A stretch of DNA of 64,000 bases, from positions 124,001 through 188,000 of the forward strand of contig CANMIL010000009.1 of the NCBI GenBank assembly GCA_947497895.1. The letters run 5' to 3'. This DNA is from an uncultured Tenacibaculum sp. (GTDB lineage: Bacteria > Bacteroidota > Bacteroidia > Flavobacteriales > Flavobacteriaceae). The notes beneath the pieces were generated by a model. That model was not told the DNA's origin. It was given only the letters and a program-made list of their open reading frames with translations, and did no database searches. Below are positions 1 to 7,731 of the stretch, in pieces (the stretch's first letter is position 1; every line of letters starts with the position of its first letter). The translations under genes were made by a program, and so were the position numbers.

Positions 1-773
1 TTTATATCAAAGGAATTTCCAGTGTTTACATACCAAGGAGATACATTGGGATATATTTTAAGATCAATATCAAAAGGGTAGTGACGTTGATTTGCTATTT
101 CTCTTCTGCCATCATCTTCGCCGTCTCTTCTACCTTGCCAAGCTTTAGTTTCAAGCGTTACGTTAAATTTAGTTAGCCATAAATCCATACGTATTCTTTC
201 AATTTTTATAGTGGAATCAATAATGCTAAAAACCTCTTTAGTATATGTTTTGTAAGGTTTTCCTTCAGATTCAAATCCAAGTGAATTTACGATGTTTAAA
301 AGGTTTTTATTTTCAATCGGATTATAGGCTCTAGGATCTGTAACTTTAATGTTTAAGTCAGGTTTGCCTCTGGTTTTGCTATCTGGATCGAAAATCAATT
401 CATGAATATTAAAACCTCCTACAAATTCAGGAAATTTATTTTTTTGTTGAATTACAGAGTCGCGATAGTATTCTCTACCATTGTAAGTCAATTTTTCAAT
501 ATGTACCTGCGGTCCTTCAAATTGACTGCTAGTGGTTCCTAGAAAATTATTGTAATCATTTTGCCATTCAGTTTTTTCGGCAAGATTTAAGCGCGATTTT
601 AGTTCGGTAAGAATATTTTCTTTGAATGAAAGATATTTATCTCTACTTGCTTTTTCGTATTCTTGATACGAGTATTCTTTTACATAATTGTCAGAGTAAT
701 TCCCTTTAAAAATCCCTGAGATTAAAAGAATCAAGGTAATTACAAGAACAATTCCAAGCGTCTTCTTATTCAT
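1..773 (-). CDS. Hypothetical membrane-anchored protein, C-terminus cut by window edge
   Basis: An open frame on the minus strand starts with ATG at 773 and runs off the window at base 1 without a stop, so about 257 residues are visible. Residues 5-19 form one hydrophobic segment after a short basic start (MNKK), which fits a signal anchor or uncleaved signal peptide. The rest is polar and rich in charged and aromatic residues, with no motif I recognise. It lies downstream of two LytTR regulator genes on the same strand and could be part of their regulon, but that is only positional. Function unknown; the frame itself is well supported by its length and uninterrupted reading. Confidence 0.75.
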   Translation of the reverse strand, partial: MNKKTLGIVLVITLILLISGIFKGNYSDNYVKEYSYQEYEKASRDKYLSFKENILTELKSRLNLAEKTEWQNDYNNFLGTTSSQFEGPQVHIEKLTYNGREYYRDSVIQQKNKFPEFVGGFNIHELIFDPDSKTRGKPDLNIKVTDPRAYNPIENKNLLNIVNSLGFESEGKPYKTYTKEVFSIIDSTIKIERIRMDLWLTKFNVTLETKAWQGRRDGEDDGRREIANQRHYPFDIDLKIYPNVSPWYVNTGNSFDI

Positions 774-1090
774 TGAGTCAAAGTTTGTAGTTTGTTAGTA
801 ATGCTAAAATTAGTGTTTTTTTAAGGGAGACAATACGAATGTAAGAAAATAGGGGAAAAACCTGAAGTTAAAAGGAGGTTTTACGGAAAAAGAAAAGAGA
901 AAAGGCCAACCAACTTGAAAACCTCTCCTCCCAACTGAGGTAAAATTAACCTTTTATAACTCGTATTTCGTTGATAAAAGACTATTGGAGGTTAGTTTGT
1001 CGATGAAGCGCTAGTATGTTATGGTGTGCGGTATTTGAATCAAAATAATGATTAATAAAAAATCCTAAAGGTCTCATTTCTAATTTTACC
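774..1090. other. Intergenic stretch with one hairpin repeat
   Basis: No coding frame is visible in these 317 bases. The only structure I see is copy 1 of the LytTR-associated hairpin repeat (891-936). Confidence 0.6.
891..936 (-). repeat. LytTR-associated hairpin repeat, copy 1
   Basis: Arms at 897-905 and 922-930 enclose a 16-nt loop. In the plus-strand RNA two of the nine pairs are A/C mismatches, but in the minus-strand RNA both become G-U wobbles, so all nine pairs hold. A T-rich tail follows on the minus strand. It is about 155 bp downstream of the LytTR gene at 1091-1936 and could be its terminator. The loop and flanks are also shared with copies 2 and 3, which a plain terminator would not need. 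Confidence 0.7.
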
Positions 1091-1936
1091 TTAATTTTTT
1101 GGTTTTATTTTTTTTACTAAATAATCGGCTTTGCTAGTACTTACAGGAATTCTGATGTTTCCTGATTTTAATACGATGTGATATTTGCCTCCGTAGGAAT
1201 TAATATATTTTATATGATCTGTATTAACTAAGTAAGATTTATGGCATCTGTAGAGAGTTTCGTATGAAGTAAGTCTTTTTTGAATGTTGGATATATTTTC
1301 TCGAAACAGAATGTTTTTTATGTTATCATTTTCACTTATTGAGTAGAAAATATTTATGTAATGCCCTTCAGATTTAATATACATTAGGTTTTTAATAGGA
1401 ATTAAAAGTCTTTCATTTTTGTTTTTACCGATAATTTCAACCAACAGAGTGTCGCTTAGTTCAATATTTAGCGGGGTTTTGTTTAAAACATATCGTTGTA
1501 GAGTGAAAAAATTTATTGTGATATAAATAAAGAAACCGAAGAACATTCCCGTTGAGGAGGCTTCTATAATAAGTTTTTTTGATATTTGATCTGGAAAAAT
1601 TATTTGGATACTACCTAATATTAAAATTACTGATACAATTGTTGTGCTAGCAGCTAATACTATTTCCTTGAAATATGTCCAGTTTTTAGATGAAATAGGT
1701 CGAAGAATAATAATATTAATTATCAAAGAGCTTACTATTAACAAACTAAAGAACATATTTAAAAGTAGACAGTTTAACTGTGTAGTTGCTGGGAAGTTTT
1801 TAACGGGAAATAGTAAAAGTAGTATCAGAGATAAGAAAAATACTGAGATAATGATACGCCTTCTTCTAAAAAGCTTCGAGGGTCTGTAATGCCTTTTAGT
1901 CCCTTTGGCATACAGTTTTGAAAGGTTATTGTTCAT
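1091..1936 (-). CDS. Membrane-anchored LytTR-family transcriptional regulator (paralog 2)
   Basis: 281 residues. The N-terminal half has about four hydrophobic segments (roughly 28-45, 58-77, 92-115, 128-147). Residues about 170-275 form a LytTR DNA-binding domain, seen from NERLLIPIKNLMYIKSEGHY and the later YETLYRCHKSYLVN, which are typical of the fold. No response-regulator receiver domain is present, so signal input is presumably through the membrane part (inference). The gene at 2644-3525 is a clear paralog with the same architecture, including an N-terminal KHYRP. LytTR proteins bind direct-repeat promoter sites; the targets here are unknown. Start ATG at 1936. Confidence 0.88.
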   Translation of the reverse strand: MNNNLSKLYAKGTKRHYRPSKLFRRRRIIISVFFLSLILLLLFPVKNFPATTQLNCLLLNMFFSLLIVSSLIINIIILRPISSKNWTYFKEIVLAASTTIVSVILILGSIQIIFPDQISKKLIIEASSTGMFFGFFIYITINFFTLQRYVLNKTPLNIELSDTLLVEIIGKNKNERLLIPIKNLMYIKSEGHYINIFYSISENDNIKNILFRENISNIQKRLTSYETLYRCHKSYLVNTDHIKYINSYGGKYHIVLKSGNIRIPVSTSKADYLVKKIKPKN

Positions 1937-2300
1937 AAGTTACTAAGCAAAAAAAAAGTTTTTACTCAGTAGTAGTTTTATATCAAGAGGTTACATAAAA
2001 ATAGTAAAAAGCTCGAATTAAAAAAACAAAAAAATGTAGGTGAGGTGTTAAAATATTGAAAACCAGTATGTTTTTTGAAATGTAGAAGTGTAATCCTGAA
2101 TATTTAAGCTACTGTAAATCAGTTGTTTAAGTTGTGTTTTGTGTAATAAGTGTTTGATAATCAGTGGATAGTAAAAAAGATGTAATAGAAATTGTATCTT
2201 TATTATGTAAAATTGAAGTTTCAAATATTCGTAGTCCCGCTACTTGTTGATTTTCCCCTTATTAAGTGATTCTGAAATTTTATATTTCATTTAGAATGAG

Positions 2301-2340
2301 AAGGCGATCTAAAAGTATATACTTTAGACCGCCTTTTTTT
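2301..2340 (+). terminator. Rho-independent terminator without an obvious gene
   Basis: A long near-perfect stem (AAGGCG...CGCCTT with a TCTAAA/TTTAGA interior) is followed by seven T on the plus strand. On the minus strand the stem is not followed by T. No plus-strand gene lies upstream, so it may end a small RNA. Confidence 0.7.
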
Positions 2341-2373
2341 ATTTTACAAATTTTCAATTCTATTTTATGTATA

Positions 2374-2418
2374 AGAAAAGAGGAAAGGCCAACAACATGA
2401 AAACCTTTCCTCCCAACT
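2374..2418 (-). repeat. LytTR-associated hairpin repeat, copy 2
   Basis: Perfect 9-bp arms (2380-2388 and 2404-2412) around a 15-nt loop. The loop and flanks match copies 1 and 3 closely. On the minus strand the stem is followed by TTTTC. It is the second of two copies between the two LytTR genes. Confidence 0.7.
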
Positions 2419-2537
2419 GGTATTTATCTATTAGAAGAATGAAATGGTAAAATGTTACACTAATAGATGAAAATATTATTGTTAAAATTTTGTTTGTTAG
2501 GTTTTTATAGGGGTGAAGGCCATAATTAGATTAAAAT

Positions 2538-2582
2538 GAAAAGAGGAAAGGCCAACAACTTTGAAAACCTTTCCTCCCAACT
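2538..2582 (-). repeat. LytTR-associated hairpin repeat, copy 3
   Basis: Perfect 9-bp arms (2543-2551 and 2568-2576) with a 16-nt loop, 62 bp after the stop of the LytTR gene at 2644-3525. On the minus strand it reads as hairpin plus TTTTC and more T, consistent with termination of that gene. Confidence 0.7.
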
Positions 2583-2643
2583 AATACTTTCTTATAAGAA
2601 GAATTAGAAGAGAAGATGTAACATCGAAAAGCGTTAAAAAATG

Positions 2644-3525
2644 TTAAAACTTATTGGTTATCTTCTTGTTGAGTAGATCTACTTTATCAATTGTAACGGG
2701 GATTCTTTTGTTAAAACCGTTTACAACAGCGTAGAATTTTTTCCCGTGATAATTAGTGGTTTTAATATGTTCTGAATTTATGAAGTATGATTTATGACAA
2801 CGGATAATAGTATCGTAAGGTTTCAGTTTACTCTCGATGTCATTCATACTTAGCCTGAAGATTATATTGTTCAATTTCTGTTTATCCAAAAGTGTATAAA
2901 ATATACTAACATAATGACCTTCAGATTTCATATATATCAAGTCTGATACAGGGATAACTAATCTTTCATTTTTATTTTTTCCTTTTAAATCTAAAATTTC
3001 ATTTGAATCCTTTGCTAGTTCAAGATTCAATTTTGTTTTATTGAAAATAAACTTTAATAGATCATAGAAGTTTATAAATATATAAACAGAGACACCAAAA
3101 ATGATGGTGTATAAAAATGATTTTACTGTAAAATTAGGTGAATAAGAAAATCTATACGGAGTATTAACAATATGTTTCAAAGATATGTTTAATAGAAACA
3201 TAGCAAATAAGTTTATAAAAAGGAAAATACTGGTAAAAATGCTTAGGTTGTATTTGAGTTCATCTTTATTTAACCAAGGACTTTTGTTCGGTTGAAAGAT
3301 ATGGTAGTTTACCAAAATAGAAATGCAAACTAAGATTGCTGTTATTAAGGATATGAATAATCTTGATTTTAAATCAGCATAATCAATTTCAAAGAAAGGG
3401 AAAAACTGTACGATTAGAAAAGTTGAGATGAACGCGAAAACAAATGTTAATTTTGTATCATATTGCCCGTCTGGGCGATAATGCTTTTTGTTAAGAATTT
3501 TAATTACAGAGTGTTTTTTTTGCAT
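2644..3525 (-). CDS. Membrane-anchored LytTR-family transcriptional regulator (paralog 1)
   Basis: 293 residues with the same layout as the downstream paralog at 1091-1936. There is a basic N-terminus containing KKHYRPDG, about four membrane segments between residues 27 and 165, then a C-terminal LytTR DNA-binding domain (about 190-290) with NERLVIPVSDLIYMKSEGHY and YDTIIRCHKSYFIN. There is no receiver or kinase domain. The two genes look like a tandem duplication that has diverged, since only the LytTR half is strongly alike. Start ATG at 3525. Two hairpin repeats follow the stop. The regulated genes cannot be read from the sequence. Confidence 0.88.
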   Translation of the reverse strand: MQKKHSVIKILNKKHYRPDGQYDTKLTFVFAFISTFLIVQFFPFFEIDYADLKSRLFISLITAILVCISILVNYHIFQPNKSPWLNKDELKYNLSIFTSIFLFINLFAMFLLNISLKHIVNTPYRFSYSPNFTVKSFLYTIIFGVSVYIFINFYDLLKFIFNKTKLNLELAKDSNEILDLKGKNKNERLVIPVSDLIYMKSEGHYVSIFYTLLDKQKLNNIIFRLSMNDIESKLKPYDTIIRCHKSYFINSEHIKTTNYHGKKFYAVVNGFNKRIPVTIDKVDLLNKKITNKF

Positions 3526-4430
3526 TGCAAAGATTCAATTTAAAGGGGTAATAATATGTTGTAAAAATTAAGTTGGTTCGCAGATAGTCTATTTATGTGT
3601 TTTTTCGTTCTAATATTTTATTACGTTTTTGGATATCGTAAGTAATTATATGAAAGTTTACTCGTTAAATAATGAAAATAAATATAATTTAAAATATTGA
3701 TTTGTAGTGTTTTGATTTTTTTTTTGTGAAAACTAAATTTAGTTTGATGAATATTTTCCATATGAATAAATCATTGTAATAAATTTATCTCGGCATTTAA
3801 AAGAGTCAGATTTTTAAACTGAGCACCAGTAATAATTTATCATAGAATAAAAATATAACCTGACTATTTATTATTAAATAGCTTTTCCCCTGAAAAACAA
3901 AAGGGAGTAATTTGCTCCCTTTTGTTTTTATTAACGATTTAATTTAGTTAGTCCGAATCGTTATTAGTGTGTCAAATAACTATAATACTTGGTTGATGAA
4001 TAATTTAAAATATAGATTTTCTAGAAGAGATACTTAGGTGGCGATCTAATTTCAATTATTATCCAAACGATAAAATCTATATTAATTAAAAAGTATTTTT
4101 CTTTAATTAAGGGTAAATGCTATTTTATATTGGATAAAAGAATTTTATATAAGTAAGTATTTGCGACTTTTTAAAGTTCGATGTTTTTAAAATTATTAAG
4201 TTTAAATTATGCAAAAAATATTTACTATTACACAACGATTTTTCATTTTTGTTTTTTTCTCTCGTTATTTATGCTTTTTACTAGAGATTGGATGAATGTA
4301 ATTAGAAATATTATTATGTTAAGTTGATTGTAGGAACTTCATGTAGATTACATAAAAAAATGAAATAGTAAAGAAGATGGACGAACATTTTCTAAGTATA
4401 CTCTTTTTCAATAGGAATAAAGAGAGCTCT
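3526..4430. other. 905-bp intergenic stretch
   Basis: Very AT-rich. The only clear element is the hairpin at 3893-3929. A 28-codon plus-strand frame from 4209 was considered and not accepted. Otherwise I see nothing supported here. Confidence 0.5.
3893..3929. terminator. Strong bidirectional hairpin, possible terminator of an unseen transcript
   Basis: AAAACAAAAGGGAG pairs with CTCCCTTTTGTTTT around a short loop, with T runs after the stem on both strands. No gene ends next to it on either strand: the nearest start on the minus strand is at 3525 and the nearest stop at 4431. Confidence 0.6.
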
Positions 4431-4445
4431 TTATAAGCTCTCTCC
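4417..4445 (-). terminator. Hairpin overlapping the hemJ stop codon
   Basis: GAGAGCT (4422-4428) pairs with AGCTCTC (4436-4442). The hemJ TAA lies in the loop, and TTTA follows on the minus strand. It probably ends the araC-type/trmH/hemH/hemJ operon, though the T tail is weak. Confidence 0.5.
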
Positions 4446-5024
4446 TTGTTTATCTTCTTCAATTAATTCTTGTTCGTATTTATCCCAGTTTTTCTTAGCT
4501 CGTATCTTTTTGTAAAGCTTAACACTTAACATTAATAGGACTGAAACTAGAATTATTCCTACAACACCCCAAATCCAGTTGATGGCATTTTGCAAAACAA
4601 CAAGAAATACTACGGCGAAAAGGATGATTGTAGCTACTTCATTCCAAATACGCAGTTTAAGTGAAGTATATTTAACTACATTGTTTTGTAATTGTTTAAA
4701 TATCTTATGACAAGCTCCATGGTAAAAGTATAGTGCCAAAACAAAAGATAATTTTACATGCATCCATGGCATCTCAAGATAGTAGGGATTTCTATATAGC
4801 ATCCAAAAAGCAAATAAACTTGCTAGTACCGCCGAAGGCCATGTGATAATATACCATAAGCGTTTCTCCATCAATTTGTATTGATTTTGAAGAATTGATT
4901 TAGCTGGTTCTTCCTTTTTTTCTGCTTCAACATGATAGATGAATAAACGAACAATATAGAATAACCCAGCAAACCAAGTTACTACAAAAATGATATGAAG
5001 CGCTTTTATGTACAAAAAGTCCAT
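4431..5024 (-). CDS. hemJ: HemJ-type protoporphyrinogen IX oxidase
   Basis: 197 residues, multi-pass membrane protein of the HemJ (UPF0093) family, which oxidises protoporphyrinogen IX to protoporphyrin IX. The N-terminus has the family signature HIIFVVTWFAGLFYIVRLF with His10. A conserved Lys lies at residue 91 in WMHVKLSF; His and Lys in these places are known to matter in HemJ. Four hydrophobic segments are visible. It sits 20 bp downstream of hemH and is presumably co-transcribed, so the last two heme steps are encoded together. No hemG or hemY is seen in the window. The C-terminus carries a charged tail (about 168-197). Confidence 0.88.
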   Translation of the reverse strand: MDFLYIKALHIIFVVTWFAGLFYIVRLFIYHVEAEKKEEPAKSILQNQYKLMEKRLWYIITWPSAVLASLFAFWMLYRNPYYLEMPWMHVKLSFVLALYFYHGACHKIFKQLQNNVVKYTSLKLRIWNEVATIILFAVVFLVVLQNAINWIWGVVGIILVSVLLMLSVKLYKKIRAKKNWDKYEQELIEEDKQGESL

Positions 5025-5044
5025 AAAGTATTATGTTTTAAAAT

Positions 5045-6067
5045 TTAGTTGTTAGCATCAAATTCATTAATCCATCCAGCAAGTACATTCACCCATTCAT
5101 CATTATCGTTAATACAAGGAACCGTATAAAAATTCTCTCCACCAGCCTCTATAAATTCTTCTTTACCTTCCATGGCTATTTCTTCCAAAGTTTCCAAGCA
5201 GTCAGAGACAAAAGCAGGAGTTACAATCGCTAAATTTTTAATACCATCTTTCTCTGCTTTGTTGATGATAGTTCTGTCTGTATATGGCTGAAGCCAAGGG
5301 TCTACACCTAAACGCGATTGAAAAGAAGTTGTTACTTTCGATTCATCTAAATTTAATTCTTTAATTACGTTTTTAGTGGTCTGATAACATTGATGTCTAT
5401 AGCAAAACTCATGTGCCTTCGACGGATTATTACAACAGCTGCCATCAATTTTACAATGAGATTTTGTGATGTCCGATTTTCTAATATGACGCTCAGGTAC
5501 CCCGTGATAAGAGAATAATAAGTGATCATATTCTTTATCAGCTAAATAACCTTTAATACTGTTAGAAAGCGCTTTCACGTACTCAGGTTTGTTGTAAAAG
5601 GCAGGAACATCTGTGATTTTCATATCCTTAAAATATTCTTGTCTTAATTCTTCTGCTAATACTGTAATGGTTTCAGTAGTTGCCATGGCAAACTGTGGGT
5701 ATAGAGGAATTAAAAAAACATCTTTTACACCTTTATCGTAAAGTTCTTGAAGTCCACTTTTAAGTGATGGATTTCCGTATCGCATTGCCAAAGCGACCGG
5801 AAGTTCAGTTTTTTCTTGAACTTTATTTTGTAAGCGTTCAGATAATACAATTAAAGGAGAGCCTTCTTTCCACCAAATTTTTTGATAGGCAGCGGCTGAT
5901 TTCTTTGGTCGAGTATTTAAAATAATACCTTTAACAATAAACGTACGCAGCCATAAAGGAAGATCGATCACTCTTTCATCCATTAAAAATTCTCCTAAGT
6001 ATTTTTTTACATCTTTCGGATCAGTACTATTAGGTGATCCAAGGTTTACTAATAAAACACCTTTCAT
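5045..6067 (-). CDS. hemH: Ferrochelatase
   Basis: 340 residues, the usual length for bacterial ferrochelatase, which inserts Fe(II) into protoporphyrin IX. The N-terminal GVLLVNLGSP and the metal-site motif SYHGVPERH (His188) are clear, as is the conserved LETLEEIAMEG near residue 290. Residues 205-227 hold five cysteines (205, 211, 212, 222, 227), a stretch that in some bacterial ferrochelatases provides iron-sulfur cluster ligands; whether it does here is inference. It lies 13 bp after the TrmH-like gene and 20 bp before hemJ, in an operon led by an AraC-type regulator. Start ATG at 6067. Confidence 0.97.
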   Translation of the reverse strand: MKGVLLVNLGSPNSTDPKDVKKYLGEFLMDERVIDLPLWLRTFIVKGIILNTRPKKSAAAYQKIWWKEGSPLIVLSERLQNKVQEKTELPVALAMRYGNPSLKSGLQELYDKGVKDVFLIPLYPQFAMATTETITVLAEELRQEYFKDMKITDVPAFYNKPEYVKALSNSIKGYLADKEYDHLLFSYHGVPERHIRKSDITKSHCKIDGSCCNNPSKAHEFCYRHQCYQTTKNVIKELNLDESKVTTSFQSRLGVDPWLQPYTDRTIINKAEKDGIKNLAIVTPAFVSDCLETLEEIAMEGKEEFIEAGGENFYTVPCINDNDEWVNVLAGWINEFDANN

Positions 6068-6080
6068 TAAAAGTATATTT

Positions 6081-6593
6081 TTATTTGTTAATTTTTAATA
6101 ATTGATTTGTTACTTCGTACAGGGTTATAGCGAGGCTATGAATTACATTCATGGATGAGTTTCTTCCAAACATCGGTATAGAAACGGTTGCATCTGCATA
6201 ATTTATATCCTTTACACCATGTCTTTCACTACCCAAAAGTAGGACAATTTTTTGGTGAGGTGTAAAATCATAATCGCTAATACTTATACTTTCATCGGTT
6301 ATTTCAATACCTATAATTACATTATTTTCTTCTTTTAAACCAGATAATAAAGATGAAAAATCTGAATAGGTAGAATGTTCAATTTGTTGTATAGTGTTTC
6401 GAGCTGTTTTCTTTACAATTCTATTCTCAATAGAAGGAGAGTTTTCATGTAAATATATTTTCGAAACTCCAAAACTTTCCGCAATTCTAAAGCACATACC
6501 TATGTTTTCGGGAGTACGAATAGCATCGCAAACAATGGTGATTGGGAAATTTTTTTCTTTATTTTTGATATCGTAATGAGTGAGTTGCTTCAT
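6081..6593 (-). CDS. TrmH/SpoU-family RNA 2'-O-methyltransferase
   Basis: 170 residues, a minimal SPOUT methyltransferase. Motif 1 is PENIGMCFRIAESFGV (28-43, with Asn30 and Arg36), motif 2 is LLLGSERHGV (118-127) and motif 3 is IPMFGRNSSMNV (139-150), which builds the SAM-binding knot. Such enzymes methylate ribose 2'-OH in tRNA or rRNA, but the target cannot be told from sequence and there is no extra RNA-binding domain. It lies between the AraC regulator and hemH in the same operon. Start ATG at 6593. Confidence 0.88.
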   Translation of the reverse strand: MKQLTHYDIKNKEKNFPITIVCDAIRTPENIGMCFRIAESFGVSKIYLHENSPSIENRIVKKTARNTIQQIEHSTYSDFSSLLSGLKEENNVIIGIEITDESISISDYDFTPHQKIVLLLGSERHGVKDINYADATVSIPMFGRNSSMNVIHSLAITLYEVTNQLLKINK

Positions 6594-6634
6594 TGCTAAA
6601 TCTGCACTTAATATTTAAGGATTAGGTATATGTT

Positions 6635-7519
6635 TTATTGGTTTAAGCCTATTATATATTGTTTCGGAGTTGTGCCGAATTTCTTTTTAAACGCCGCAAT
6701 AAAATGACTTGATGTGCTATAGCCAACTTGCAATCCAACTTCGTTTACATTAAATCGATTACTTTCAAGTAATTTTCGTGCGTGTTCCATTTTATAATCA
6801 AATAAAAAGCTGTAAACAGTATCGCCGTAAATCTGTTTAAAACCTTCTTTTAGTTTTTTCAAATTAAGTCCAACTTCATTAGCTAGCTCCTGAAGTGTTG
6901 GAGGCTCGCTCATTTGCGCGATGATAATATCTTTCGCTTTTCTAATTTTTAAAACCTCTTTATCATCAACTAGGAATGGACAGTATTCGTCGTTCGTATT
7001 TTCACCACTATCAAAATGTAGACTTAACAGTTCATAAGTTTTACCTTTTATATATAAGTCTCTAATTGAGCTATGACTATCGGCTGCAAAAATTTGCTGT
7101 AGCACCAATAATACCGAACTTTTGATTTCAGTATTGTCATAATATTTTCTGTTCTTATTGTTTTCACTTAAAAAAGGAATGTATCCCGCTTCTTTTGAAA
7201 ATAAAGAGTGAAACTTTTCAATTGAAATTAATACTGAAATAACCCAAGTCTTTGGAAGTATTTCCATATTAATAGGTAGTTTCTGCTGTGGGTTGTATAA
7301 AAATATAGAATGTTTATCTAGTACATTAAAGGTGTAGCTACCATTATTAAAATGAAACTTACTATTTCCTTTTACACAATAGTGAATTTGAATAAAAGAG
7401 TTGTCAACATCTCTATTATAGTAATCTGTCTGATCAGTATTATTCTGGAACTTAAGAACAGAAAAACCTTTTTCAAGAGGAACTTCTCTAAATGTACTTC
7501 GAGCGACATTTTTTGACAT
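6635..7519 (-). CDS. AraC-family transcriptional regulator next to the heme genes
   Basis: 294 residues. The C-terminal part (about 190-290) is an AraC/XylS double helix-turn-helix: LQELANEVGLNLKKLKEGF, then FNVNEVGLQVGYSTSSHF and FKKKFGTTPKQY. The N-terminal 180 residues fit a cupin-like sensor domain. I use the ATG at 7519; a longer frame would need a TTG at 7525. It begins a four-gene minus-strand operon ending in hemJ and is divergent from hemA. Two 15-bp direct repeats in the shared intergenic region are candidate operators, so control of heme synthesis is a reasonable guess. The ligand is unknown. Confidence 0.9.
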   Translation of the reverse strand: MSKNVARSTFREVPLEKGFSVLKFQNNTDQTDYYNRDVDNSFIQIHYCVKGNSKFHFNNGSYTFNVLDKHSIFLYNPQQKLPINMEILPKTWVISVLISIEKFHSLFSKEAGYIPFLSENNKNRKYYDNTEIKSSVLLVLQQIFAADSHSSIRDLYIKGKTYELLSLHFDSGENTNDEYCPFLVDDKEVLKIRKAKDIIIAQMSEPPTLQELANEVGLNLKKLKEGFKQIYGDTVYSFLFDYKMEHARKLLESNRFNVNEVGLQVGYSTSSHFIAAFKKKFGTTPKQYIIGLNQ

Positions 7520-7595
7520 AAGCAAGTGATTTGATGAAATATTTCTTATTTAGAATTATTCTATATTACTAGTTTCTCAATAGTTGATTTCACTA

Positions 7596-7603
7596 CAAAA
7601 GTA
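7596..7603 (-). promoter_or_regulatory. -7 element of the AraC-regulator operon
   Basis: TACTTTTG on the minus strand fits the Bacteroidota TAnnTTTG -7 box, 77 bp upstream of the regulator's ATG. A TAGCGAT box lies 17 nt further upstream. Confidence 0.55.
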
Positions 7604-7617
7604 CACATTTTTAGGGG

Positions 7618-7681
7618 TTTTAGCGATATCTTGAGATTAAAAAACTTGAAACGACATTAAAAGTTCTTCTAGCGATGTTTT
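7618..7681. promoter_or_regulatory. Pair of direct repeats between divergent promoters
   Basis: TTTTAGCGATATCTT (7618-7632) and TTCTAGCGATGTTTT (7667-7681) match at 12 of 15 positions and are 49 bp apart. The first lies just upstream of the regulator operon's -7 box, the second 22 nt upstream (counted from its TAGCGAT core) of hemA's -7 box. Direct repeats are the usual AraC-family site type; binding is inferred. Confidence 0.5.
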
Positions 7682-7698
7682 TAACGTTACAAAGTTTC

Positions 7699-7706
7699 TA
7701 TTTTTG
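7699..7706 (+). promoter_or_regulatory. -7 element of the hemA promoter
   Basis: TATTTTTG matches TAnnTTTG. Transcription would start near 7713, downstream of the ATG at 7708, so translation should begin at the ATG at 7732. Confidence 0.6.
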
Positions 7707-7731
7707 AATGATTTTTAGGACGAAGATATTA

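Larger units (their letters stand above)
1937..2643. other. 707-bp intergenic stretch between two LytTR genes
   Basis: No convincing coding frame. It contains an orphan plus-strand terminator (2301-2340) and two copies of the hairpin repeat (2374-2418 and 2538-2582). A plus-strand non-coding transcript ending at 2340 is possible, but I see no good TAnnTTTG promoter for it; TAAAATTG near 2208 is the closest. Confidence 0.55.

Noticed and set aside
2228..2250. tRNA-3'-end-like string TTCGTAGTCCCGCTAC
   Set aside because: It resembles a T-arm but has one base too many, no matching stem upstream and no other tRNA arms. It can also form a small GTAG/CTAC hairpin by chance.
891..2582. Short peptides in the hairpin repeats (plus strand M/L-KTFPPN after AGAGGAAAGG; minus strand LLAFPLF)
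   Set aside because: Spacing to the purine run looks good, but two plus-strand copies start with TTG and one lacks the stop. On the minus strand only one copy has an ATG. The RNA pairing pattern explains conservation better.
4209..4295. 28-codon plus-strand frame starting MQKIFTITQRFF
   Set aside because: No promoter, no ribosome site, and composition is what AT-rich DNA gives by chance.
7708..7731. Longer hemA start (ATG at 7708)
   Set aside because: It lies before the transcription start predicted from TATTTTTG, and the extra residues have no family counterpart.
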